Shown: one piece after another, positions 1 to 21,990 of the stretch
How the letters are laid out: the number at the start of each line of letters is the position of its first letter
How positions within the stretch are numbered: position 1 is the first letter of the stretch
Source of the DNA: Anoplopoma fimbria
Taxonomy: Eukaryota; Chordata; Actinopteri; Perciformes; Anoplopomatidae
Direction: 5' to 3'
DNA: 64,000 nucleotides
NCBI RefSeq assembly: GCF_027596085.1
Contig: NC_072472.1
Coordinates: 13,536,471 to 13,600,470, forward strand
Made by a program: the position numbers and the translations under genes
The notes under the pieces: model-generated
What the model was told of the DNA's origin: nothing
The model's input: only the letters and a program-made list of their open reading frames with translations
The model's database searches: none

Positions 1-1129
1 GAGTGATCTATCAACTCTAAAGCCTCCAAGAGCTTAGGCTAAATAGCCTGCCACATGTCCGGGAATTTGGAAAGTAATTTATTCCCTGCAGGTTTGTTCC
101 TCATTACTAATCTATGATATTAAAAGCAATTAATTTTCTATTATGAATAATTTTATTCACAGGTGTTATGACTTAAATCAACTCTTGGCAGGTGCAGAAG
201 TATACATAAAGGACAACCTCTTAACCTCTCCAGTTGCCAGTCCAGCAAAATGACGGACGGAAAAGCAATTAAATGGATAAATAGTGAGAGTAGATAATAG
301 AATCATAGATTTATATTGTTGTATCATATATACAAATATAGAGGAAAGTAAAAGTGAGTGCTAGAAGCCTGCAAACTTCACTGTCACTTTTAACAATGAG
401 CCTAAAATCCAGAGCATCAATTTTTTTGTGCGTAATTGTAAAAAAGGCACAAATTATTTCAAAATGTTAAAAACACAAGAGGATCTGTTTGAAATAATGG
501 CCACAGACACTAATTGATTGAAATTTTTTTGAAAATTAAACACTTAAGCACTGCACAGACTTTTTGCACTCTCTACATATGCCCACATAAACTAAAATAG
601 ACAAATCAAGTTCCCCGGAGGTTTCAAATCTGGATGCACTTAAAAAAAAACAAGCGCCGTTTATATTGCAATCAGAATGTTGTTTAGATGTCTCGGTCAT
701 CAGAACTGGCACATTGCCACCTCTACCTTGCCAGAATGTACCTTTTGTATGAGCTGAATAATTGATTGGAGGTTCTAATTTGGAAAAGCTTATTAAAATC
801 CTGAATCTTTTCCCCACATGGCTGCAATGCAGGAATTAGGTTGAGGGTTCGTAACTGTAATTTTTAATTTGTCGGCACAGCAGCATCTGTATGTAAAAAG
901 TCCCGACTTATTGCTTTGTTCTGAGGGCAGCTCTTTGATACATATTGATGCTTTCATCAGTATGTTAATTTGTCCAGGGCACCTTCAGTTTTCTGCTTTC
1001 ACTTTTCAAGTGTAGGCTTCCTTTTTTTGTGGTGGATCAGGGTGTTAAATCAGTTAAGGAATGAAATTCAATGAAATCTAAAGAGAAAAGATATAAATTG
1101 CTGCATTTTATTTAGCCACCCATTTAACA

Positions 1130-1480
1130 TAAGATAATCCTTTATTAGTCCCGCAGCGGGGAAATTTGCAGGATTACAGCAGCATAGGGTAAAGTGCACA
1201 CAAGAGACATAGTAAAAGAAAGCAATAAAAAACAGTAAAATCCACAATAATTGAAATATTATATGTACAGACAGAAAAACTATTACAGCTATAATTGCAC
1301 AGTGTATTTTATTGCACATGTGTCATGTGGTCTGCTGGGAGCAGAGTTGGTTGTGCAGCCTGACAGCAGCTAGAAGGAAGATGACAGGTGCTGGTCTCAC
1401 CATCTGGAGCAATTTGGGGTTCAGTGTCTTGCCCAAGGACACCTTTACATGTGGAGCTTAGGCTCGAACTGCCAACCTTG
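1130..1480 (-). repeat. LINE/SINE-like teleost repeat, copy 1
   Basis: On the minus strand the element ends in the tail gggactaataaaggattatc (1133-1152), a familiar 3' end of fish non-LTR elements. The far part contains gtgtcttgcccaaggacacc near 1424-1443, followed by a sequence resembling gctcgaactgccaacctt. The same two words recur near 5566 and 40799, and the tail recurs near 35029 and 40690. Family name not assigned. Confidence 0.65.
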
Positions 1481-2348
1481 AGATAATAAGATGGCCTGGT
1501 CTACCTCCGAAAGAAGATGTACACCTGACAGTCTGCCAGGCATTTCCCTCCACACGAAATAGAGTTTCACAAAGCACCTGGAATCTTAATCCTCATTCTC
1601 ATCACCATTTTGATAATATTGCCTTCGTAATAAACGCACCAGTAATGTGGCAGATTTATTTGACTCAAACCATCACAAACGACTATCATATGGTTAAAAT
1701 CCAGATTATTTATCTTAATTTATTTTGAATGCAGACATTGTGTTTCTCAGGAATACTGCCATCTCACATATACTTTTCGCCTTAATAGTTTTCTTAAATA
1801 CAATCTCCAACTCTCCAGATGTTCAGTATTATATGCTTATCCGTTCCAAGTTCCAAACAAGCACAGTCTTCACTGGTGAGGACTTAAAGAATGAATGATT
1901 GTCAGGATGCATGTCTGTTCAAGTCCACAGCCTGGGTCTTTGGAAATGTCCTGGAAACCAGTCAGATTAAAAAGCAGAGATGATGCTCAGTGGCCAACGT
2001 GAAACTAACTTTTTCTTCACTTTCTGTCTTTATTTATACACATAAATATCGGTTTGAATATGTGATTTCTTCAAATCACTGTCCAACAAGTAGTGTCAGT
2101 GTGACCAGCTCTGATTAAAACCAGTGATGACTCATTTCTGGTCAATTACTCACTTAATAAAGAAGGTTCTGGGATTTGAGTCAACGGAGAAACTTGCAGT
2201 ATTGAAAAAATCCAAACCACTTTTAATTTGTGGGATACATTAATAATGACACTCTGGCAGTGTTTGCAACATGTGGATTCAAACAAGCTGTGACCAAATG
2301 AAATCCTGTTCTAAGTGTACAGAAAAAAAGTTGAAAAAATCTTGAAAT

Positions 2349-2350
<2 letters not shown>

Positions 2351-2436
<86 letters not shown>
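2351..2436 (+). repeat. (GT)n microsatellite
   Basis: Uninterrupted GT dinucleotide run of about 43 units. It creates an artificial histidine/threonine-rich open frame on the minus strand, which is not a gene. Confidence 0.97.
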
Positions 2437-2438
<2 letters not shown>

Positions 2439-2848
2439 CAGGTGAGGACTTTTCTAAAAGTAACTGAACTGAGCCCCACCCAGAACCTTTCTGCCCTCAT
2501 AAAGGAACTGCTTATACTGTTGACATGATGATGTTGAAAGAACCCTTTTCAAGACAGACAGCCAGGGGAAAAATCAAAAGATGACATGGATGCTTTAACC
2601 AATAATGGTAACCACAATTTATGTAACTTTTCTGTAAAGCCTGTGTGCTTAAAAAGCAAAAGTACAACAGATGGCATTGGTGAAAAGTGTATACTGACTT
2701 TTATGTCACCTAAACCTGTCATCTAAACACCATTCTCTTCTCTCTGGATATTTTCCACACACATTTACCCAAGAATTGAGAGACAATGTCCTCTGAAACT
2801 GCTGCAAATGTCTGTTGTACATATTGCAGGCATAACTTATTCTAAATT

Positions 2849-2879
2849 TGGCTTCAGTAAAATGAGTTTACTGAAGCCA
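2849..2879. repeat. Perfect 13-bp inverted repeat, 5-nt loop
   Basis: Arms TGGCTTCAGTAAA (2849-2861) and TTTACTGAAGCCA (2867-2879) are exact reverse complements, separated by ATGAG. Either strand would fold into a short hairpin. It has no gene context. Confidence 0.9.
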
Positions 2880-4329
2880 GGTGTCTTTCATGTTGCTGCT
2901 GTTGGACTGTTGCGCTGTATCATTCAGCCTAATGAATCTGCTATCCTGCTCTTCCCCCTACTGTATAATTATGGGATTTCAACCAACCAAAATGTAAAAC
3001 CTACATTGTATATGCTTTGGGCTGAAGTTATAAGTGAATATATTTAAATAGCTGTTTTCATCTTTATTCAAATGTGGCTAAACTTAAAACTTCCTCCAAC
3101 ATCCAACAAGAATTATTAATTTGTGACTAAATTTACAAAAAGTAACACATTGTAACAATAGCCATCGCTGTTTGCTCCTCCGTAAAATACTATAATAATA
3201 TCCATACTGCTGCCTTGGTTACTTTAAATCAGGGTCAACAGTGCAATTAGCCTCTAATTATGTAGGCATTGATCATTATTTATATTCTGATACCAGGCCA
3301 TATGGGGCTATAATGGGAAACAACATAAAGAGAACTGGAAGCTGCTTGCTTTCTAAAGCTGGAATCATTGATTAAAGCCTCTGATGTTCATGCAGTATTG
3401 AAGGCAATCAAGCAAAAGAGTGGTTGTATCAAAATGCGGATTGCATTTTAAAGACATTCAAATAGGTAGGTATTCATGTGCATTACTAAGGCAAGCTTCA
3501 TGATGTTCTGACTCCCAGTTGCTTTTATTGTAGGCTATGTTAAGGTCAAGCATGACCAGAACACTCTGCTAAAGCCCTGGGCAATAAATAAACTGCTGAT
3601 CCCTAATTAACCCCACTTTCACCCTGCTCTCTGCAATTTCTACAGACTGTCTATGCAGGAGTAGCTGACTACCTGTCCACATATAAATAGATTTATTTTA
3701 AGGATTATGCAACATATAAATACAAAGTGTATTTCAGTGATACAACTGGAATTGTTTTGACATAACCTACAGACCATCTTTAAGAGAGAGACTCAAGCAG
3801 GACTCAATATTCTAATGTTAGCTGATATTGTGCCTTAGTGGTGCACATTCCAAACGAATTTATGACATGAGCACACATTGTTTGACACACCATAAATTAT
3901 TATTATTGAAGCTTCAGTAAATTATTTATTTATTTATATTTAAATTGTAAATACTCACCTGCTGTACATAGTAACGTTTTCATTCCTTTTGTGTATTTGT
4001 ATCTTGTATATTGTTGTTATTGTGTTTGTTGTTGGCTGCTGCTGGCTGGCTGAGGGCTACCAAACAGAATTTCGTTGTATCACTACAATGACAATAAAAA
4101 CCTCTTTATCTATATCTTTATTTATTTTTTCCCTTAATAAAGGCCCACTGCTTTAGTTCAGCAGTAGTAACAATCAATTGCTTTGAACCAGTGCATGCTG
4201 AATAAATGTGCAAATACTCTCTAATAAAGAGACCCGCACGTATCTCACAGAGACGGCGTGCAGAAAGTTGCCTCCATGTATCAGATATGTATATAAAAAC
4301 AATCCCATCAGGAGCAGAGTGGGCGCTGA

Positions 4330-4450
4330 GCGTGGCCCCGCCCACCGCTGACCAAACCGGAAGTTTAGCTGTTGTTGTCACACTGGAAGAAAATGGCTGC
4401 TGCTCCGACTTTTTTCAATGAAGACACTGATATTTCAACTTAATTCCGTT
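4330..4450 (+). promoter_or_regulatory. supt20h: Probable supt20h core promoter / TSS region
   Basis: Within 70 bp there is an Sp1-like GGCCCCGCCCACC (4335-4347), an ETS motif CCGGAAGT (4357-4364) and a YY1-like AAAATGGC (4390-4397). This ETS/YY1 layout is usual for TATA-less housekeeping promoters. The first coding exon starts about 650 bp downstream, so a non-coding first exon is expected here. Its splice donor could not be fixed by eye. Confidence 0.6.
4393..4443 (+). other. Candidate uORF in supt20h 5' leader
   Basis: An ATG inside the YY1-like motif opens a 16-codon frame (starts MAAAPTFF, stop TAA at 4441-4443). Whether it is transcribed depends on where transcription starts. If it starts upstream of 4393, this is the first AUG of the mRNA, ahead of the real start at 5086. 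Confidence 0.35.
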
Positions 4451-5085
4451 TTCTTGCATTGGGGCTACAGTCGACCGCTATGCAACCTAGAAGGCAAGTC
4501 CATCCGGCTCGTTGAGATTGACGTCGCTTTACCGGTTTGTGTCTCGGACGACGTAACATCATTAGCTTAGCTGGTAACTTGCAGCCTGCCCACCAGGAAC
4601 GAGCTAGCATGCTAACGTTAGCCGCGTTAGCCTCCACGGTCAGGCATCAACGAGCTTGTTGCTACTCTGCCACTATCTTGACTGGGCTTCACAGTCATCG
4701 TGCATCACTTGCATGAGCTACAAAAGTTGCATCGACTCTGAGACATGCTGTGCACATAATCACTTTGCTGGAGCGTTTAAAGTGCACGCAAAGCATGAAA
4801 CAACTAAGATGAAACAGTTTCGCTTGTCAGTCATGTAATCTGTTTTGTCTGTGGCGTTTGGTTGGGTGCCAGCCAGGCTACTTGGCACTGCACTCTGCCA
4901 GCCACAGCGAGCGGATCTGTGTTGATTCATCTGTTATTTTGCGTGTTTGTGACCGTGCTGCGTGCAATGTGCCCTCTGTGTTTGTTGTGCAGGGTGTGAA
5001 TGGTCACTTTAGGAAGGTGACAGTGTGGGGCAGAAAGGACAGCATCGTCTACCCTCACTCGCCTCGGAGCTGGCGGTGGACCACA

Positions 5086-16854
<11,769 letters not shown>

Positions 16855-17650
16855 CAGACTAAAAATCACACTAAAAATCCTTCCCCCAGCAACACGAGGA
16901 CATGAATGATCCATACTGTGCTCTTTGTCTGCCTCACTGTGGAGACTTCAGACAAAAAAAAAGACTTTTTTTGTCCTTTCTGTGTGTCTTTTTCTAGCTG
17001 ACAAATTTGTATGTAATGGTTGTCAGAGGTTTTGGAGAACCAAAACTGTGTCCACCATAGGGGATGGTGTTTTAAGAACAGGGAGCCCTACACTTAAAGA
17101 ACCTTAGTGATATTTTTTTGAGATGAAACAGATTAAGATGGTTCTCGTAGGTGGGGGGCTTTCACAATAACACATCGCCCCTTCAGGAAGACTTTTCTCT
17201 CTATAGGGGCTGAAAGGATTATGAATGCACATTCTTAGAGGATTCCTAATGAGCGTATACGTCTCTCCTGCCTCTGCTTGGTTGACCCCGGTAGAAACTG
17301 CCCTTTAAGCACGGATCCCAGTGAGCTTTTTGACACCAAATCCTCCACATAACCATTACATGTGAAAATGCAAATCTAATCTTGGAGTAGTGCCTGGGGG
17401 CAGCTCTCTACCTCTCAGTCTGTTGAAGTCTTTCTTCTGTTAGCCATCCAGGCACAGGGCTCAACCGAGGACTCAAGATGAACATGCAAGACGGTGTATC
17501 TGCTTTTGTACAGCACATTTTGAAAAAAGGCGTTTCCTTTTAATTAGTTCAGGAGCCATGAGCGTATTCTTATGAGACATCAATTGAGTGTGTATGTGAG
17601 ACATTTCTGGACACTGAGAAATAATTTTTTAAGCAGTCTTTGTCAGCAGT

Positions 17651-17656
17651 TTTATT
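17651..17656 (-). terminator. exosc8: Candidate exosc8 poly(A) signal (AATAAA)
   Basis: TTTATT on the plus strand reads AATAAA on the minus strand, 80 nt after the exosc8 stop codon. A second AATAAA (17735-17740) overlaps the stop codon itself but seems too close to serve as the main signal. Confidence 0.55.
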
Positions 17657-17659
17657 GTT

Positions 17660-17665
17660 ATTAAA
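17660..17665 (+). terminator. supt20h: Candidate supt20h poly(A) signal (ATTAAA)
   Basis: First clear ATTAAA/AATAAA word after the stop codon at 16852-16854, implying a 3'UTR of about 0.8 kb. A further AATAAA at 18532-18537 would extend the transcript into the last exosc8 intron. Confidence 0.4.
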
Positions 17666-17735
17666 AAAAAGAATATATATTGACAGTGGAAAATACAGCT
17701 TTTAGATAAAAAAAAAAGCATTGTCTGAGGCTCTT

Positions 17736-20625
17736 TTATTGTGCTGTCTTCACACTGTTTATCACTTTGTCAATAAGTTTCTGGATCTCTCTTTGTCTCG
17801 CTGTTGCTCTGTTTATACACTCCTGAAGCTTCTCTCCTGACAGTGACGTCCCACCTGAGCCAGAGGGAAAGATTGTTAGCAGAGATGTTCTCTTCTATTC
17901 AACCTCATAGTACAGTCAATATGATTAGTTTTTTTTAAGTCTTGTACTGCAGGAGCGTTATTCATGCCCTGTTTCTCAGGTGTAACTGGGCTGCGGTTCT
18001 CATTCTTCTAGTGAGATCACTTAACATTGGAGCAGTTTAGGAAGAATGTTTCACTTAACTCACACAAGTCAAAGCTAGCTAAAGTTATCATGCCAAAGTT
18101 TCATTTGAAGTGAAAATGTCAGTTGTTTTCCACTGTGAAACAACAAAACGGCTTAGAAATACTTAGAACTTCAAAACTCCATTGCAAAAAAAAATTTTTT
18201 TAGGTGTAAGTGGAAAAACGAAAACAATTAACAGATGACGATACTTGACAATACTGGTACCCCAAAAACTCTTAGGTCTTCCTCTGAAGTATGATCTTTA
18301 TTTGCCATTTCTTTCATATAAAACTCTACAGAAATGGTAATAACCACCAACACAAAGACAGGGTGATAGGAATCTAGTCTTTAAAACTTTTCTATTCATT
18401 TCTACTCCTAACCTGATTCAGATTATTGAAAGTAGAGAATATATAGGCAGCTTTACTTTGACCTTTAAACCTGGCTGCTATTTAGCCTTTTTTAGATATT
18501 TTTTGACTCTAAAAATACTAAAGAAGTGTATAATAAATCACAAGATGAACTGGAATAATTCTAGAAATTCAATGCATCATTTGTATTCTTATACAAAACA
18601 AAAAAAAGTCTAGGCAGATCAGCTTCTTCAGCTCTACATTTTTAACAGAGTTTTTTTTCCTTTTATGTAGTCAACAAGAAGTTAAGAGTATAAGCTCCAC
18701 AAAAAGAGGTGAATCATTACAGACTGTGTTTCTGACCTGGTTTATGTACAATGCAGAGTCGCTCTTCATCATCGGTCACCACAGTGAGGTGAGCGGTCGC
18801 CAGACTCTCCTCCTCAGATGTGGGGTCTACAATCAGTATGGAGCTGCACAGAGAGCAGGTCAGCATTACAAAAGTTATGAACACAGTCTAGAGTTTTTAT
18901 CCTGGCTAGAAAAACTAAAATTCATTGACTTACTCATCGAAGACACAAAAAGAGGTTCCGACTGGATGTTTGTGAATATGCAGCCCACGTCTCTTTTCTA
19001 AATTCACCTCTGGTGAGCTAGTCTCTGTGTTGATGGTGACCTCTGGGAGTTGTGCTGTGGGGAGAAGGTAAACTGTTAATATACTGATGAAAAGCAGCTT
19101 TCAAAAACAGCCTATTTTGTATTTAGTACATACTGTTCTTCAGGGCAGCCAGCAGGGCAATGATGCAAGCGTCCAACATGTTCCCATCGTAGTCGAGACA
19201 CATCATGTCACAGTAGAGCACCCAGCAGAGCTACAAGCAGAATCAGCAGAATCAGGACCAATGACCCAACATGTACAACAATCACAGTGTTAATGGCTCA
19301 GGTGTCGGTGCATAGATTTACCTTTCCTCTGTCAATGCACAAGTCCTCTGTTTGTATAATCTCAGAGCTGCAACCCCCATATAAAAAAAGAACGTGGGTT
19401 AATAAAAGCAGTAGCAGGCATTAAAAGAGTTAGCAGACACCTGATGGGGCTGTGAAATAAAAACTATAATGTGTGGGAAAAGTCTGTCACACCTTTCTAT
19501 GACATCAGCGATGAACTGGCTGGCAGCCTGCGCCTGCTCTCCCGGTGCACCCGGCCGAAACCGAGAGGAACACAGCGGCGGCAGGTCCACGTTGGGCACT
19601 AAGAAGGATGGAAAGAGTACTGCAGTCAGTGTGTGTTTGTCTATTTGGATCCCCTTTAGTGAAGCTTGCCTTAAAAATCAACATTTGACACCATTGTACT
19701 TTAGTTACCTATGTAACCTTTGCCTGGTGCCTCCACTGTTGGGTTTGTCAGCTCCTGAGGATGAAGAGAAACAATAAATCAGGTAACATTTGGGTCAGCT
19801 GGTCAAGATTATTTGAAATAAGTTGTTTTTTTTAACTGCTATGTTCATGATCATTTACCGCTTTGATCCCACAGATGACTGTGGTGTTTCCAACCTTTAC
19901 CAGGGCTGAGCCATCTGCTGTAGATATGGACCCTTAACATAGCAGTAAGACAGAGAAAATTAGCCTTATGTAAACAAAAACAAAAAAAAAGTATATATAA
20001 TGTATACTGTAGATCAAAATCAACGCTGTGTCTCACCTATGTTGAGTGTTGTGGTTCTGAATTCTGACAGATCCCGTCCATCAGGGCGGCAGTTTTCTTT
20101 CTGGAAAAATGAGCATTTGAATGTTATATACCGGCTGACACTGCCATTTTTTAATAAATCGTAATTGTTTAGTGTTTTAATGACTAACCAGAAAGCTCCT
20201 GTGGTACTCCAGAGGCTCCGCAACTCTGGGAGTGTGCAAGTGAACCGGGAAGGGAAGAAGGGAGAGACAGAAACTGTTGAACATACATTTATCCATAATG
20301 ACAGATCCGTTTATTCGCCTGCATTGGCTTTGATTACATGACCGTTCAAAGTTACAAACTCCTGTGATCGTATCAATAATAGCAGGGCAGTGAGACATGC
20401 TTACACTGTTAAAACAATGTGCTCCAGCACTCATCAGCAGGACAGATCACCAGCCTTAAACAGGGCTGAATGAAGTGTGCTTATCTTTTCTAAACTCAGT
20501 CAGTGATCAGCTCTGATGCTATTGATAAAATCATTTCATATATATATGAAGATTAAACATATCAGAAGTGTTGCTTTCGGTGTAATAGCTTGAGTCTGTC
20601 AGACTTACTTGAAACCAGCCGCCAT
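17736..20625 (-). CDS. exosc8: Exosome core component RRP43
   Basis: EXOSC8 is one of six RNase PH-like proteins in the hexameric ring of the RNA exosome, acting in nuclear and cytoplasmic 3'-5' RNA decay. In animals the ring is structural and not catalytic. Coding exons in transcript order: 20625-20609, 20225-20189, 20100-20037, 19932-19859, 19754-19709, 19598-19493, 19367-19322, 19230-19134, 19054-18934, 18843-18737, 17854-17736. All have GT-AG borders and fitting phases, giving 277 aa (human 276). Recognisable blocks are MAAGFK at the start, [18 protein letters not shown] (residues 19-36), [24 protein letters not shown] and [19 protein letters not shown]. The start is the only in-frame ATG before the first block and has a good context (catcATGG). 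The first ten introns are short; the last is about 880 bp. Confidence 0.95.
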
Positions 20626-20899
20626 GATGTTTTGATTAACCACGTGGGACGGTGTTGGTACTACGGTAGCCGGTAGGACGAAGCTCGAAGGCGATAAAAC
20701 TTGATTGTGATATAAATGAATTCAACCACAGACATAGCTCTTTTATGATGGTTTCTTAATTACCAAAATAATTATTCTCCCCTACGAGTAAACGTAAAAG
20801 ATGATTTAAACGTTTCTCCTCGTTCACCCTTTATGGTTTGAATGTTTTGTTTTTTAATAACGATATTAGAAAGAAAAAAAATCCATTAAATACCTAAAT

Positions 20900-20925
20900 A
20901 TTTATTATTATTATTATTATTATTA

Positions 20926-20960
<35 letters not shown>

Positions 20961-20985
20961 TAGTTATTATTATTATTATTATTAT

Positions 20986-21026
<41 letters not shown>

Positions 21027-21027
21027 T
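20900..21027. repeat. Compound (TTA)n/(GTA)n array
   Basis: Alternating blocks: TTA repeats, then GTA/TAG repeats, TTA again, then GTA again, in about 125 bp. The duplicated two-block layout suggests an internal duplication. Confidence 0.95.
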
Positions 21028-21305
21028 TTATTCTGGTTGATTTCCAATGTGATTTTAAAGCTTTATCATGTTTAATCAGTCAGAAATAGTTTTTGAAATA
21101 GAGTTTGTTCATAACACACTGAAATATGTATGTTCTATAACCACAACAGGCTGAGAGTACCTACCTGTAGTTGCTTACTTCATTTAAGTGCCAGTATAGC
21201 TGCTGTGCTTTGAGGTACTCCCAATTTTTTAGATGTTTTGGATCCGATCAATGGATTTATGGCTTGGGGAAACATCTTTAATGACTTGACTAATGTTAGT
21301 AATTA

Positions 21306-21537
21306 CAGTACCAGTCAAAAGTTTGGACACACCTTCTCATTCAACTACTTTGAAGAATCTAAAATATAAAACATATTCTGGTTTGTTGAGCATTTGTTTG
21401 TTTACCACATAATTCCATATGTGTTCCTTCATAGTTTGGATGTCTTCAATATTAATCTACAATGTAGAAAAAAATAAAATAAAAATAAAGAAAAAACATT
21501 TAATGAGAAGGTGTGTCCAAACTTTTGACTGGTACTG
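21306..21537 (+). mobile_element. Tc1-type MITE, copy A
   Basis: A 232-bp non-autonomous element with long terminal inverted repeats beginning cagtaccagtcaaaagtttg, flanked by TA on both sides as expected for Tc1/mariner target duplication. It carries no open frame of note. A second copy in opposite orientation lies at 38664-38892. Confidence 0.92.
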
Positions 21538-21630
21538 TACACCTGTGTATAATATGAAGGAGACCCAACACTACTAGTGTCAAAGCCCTCTGTTATAATT
21601 ATTTTTTCTTGCAGACACTACCACTCCTGT

Positions 21631-21644
21631 CCACTAGGTGGCAG
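21631..21644 (+). promoter_or_regulatory. CTCF-like motif upstream of alg5
   Basis: CCACTAGGTGGCAG matches the well-known CTCF core at every informative position. It lies 325 bp before the alg5 start codon. Binding is an inference from sequence only. Confidence 0.55.
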
Positions 21645-21960
21645 TGTGGTCACTGCAGGCTGTCGCAGCGCTGCTCGGTGCTCTCTTGCCTCAAACTGAT
21701 GATGTGTCGTGAAATACATTCCACTTCCGCGTCGCAGCTGTGTTCAGTTTTGATTGGAAGTGGAGTCCACTGAGCTACCTGCAGAGTAATGGAAAATAGA
21801 AGGACTCTTATTTAGTGATTCCACCTTTGAAAGCTTGTATTTTGTTTTGTATATTCAGGGAGGTTTCCGGCGATACAACACGAAGCAAAGCAAGGAGAGA
21901 GCACGCTAGAGTTTCAGATACACTGTGAGTTGGGGTCTGTCAGCTGCTGCAGGCTGACTT

Positions 21961-21990
21961 ATGGAAACATGGATTTCCTCTGTGAAATAG
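21961..21990 (+). other. uORF overlapping the alg5 start
   Basis: ATG at 21961 opens a nine-codon frame ending in TAG at 21988-21990. It is out of frame with, and overlaps, the alg5 start ATG at 21969. A ribosome using the first ATG would bypass the alg5 start. Confidence 0.6.

Larger units (their letters stand above)
1..4300. other. Gene-free flank upstream of supt20h
   Basis: I see no exon that matches a known protein family here. The open frames are short, AT-rich and without recognisable domains. The stretch holds a LINE-like repeat at 1130-1480, a GT microsatellite at 2351-2436, a perfect small hairpin at 2849-2879 and, at about 3915-4110, a segment that ends like a dispersed teleost repeat tail (a run reading aatttcgttgta followed by acaatgacaataaa). 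No CpG-rich promoter is visible before 4320. Confidence 0.6.
20626..21968. promoter_or_regulatory. Divergent exosc8/alg5 upstream region
   Basis: The two start codons are 1.34 kb apart and point away from each other. The exosc8 side (20626-20700) is GC-richer with several CpGs. The alg5 side has an ETS-type CACTTCCGCG near 21722 and a CTCF-like motif at 21631. Between them lie a compound trinucleotide array (20900-21027) and a MITE (21306-21537). The two genes probably have separate core promoters. Confidence 0.55.
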
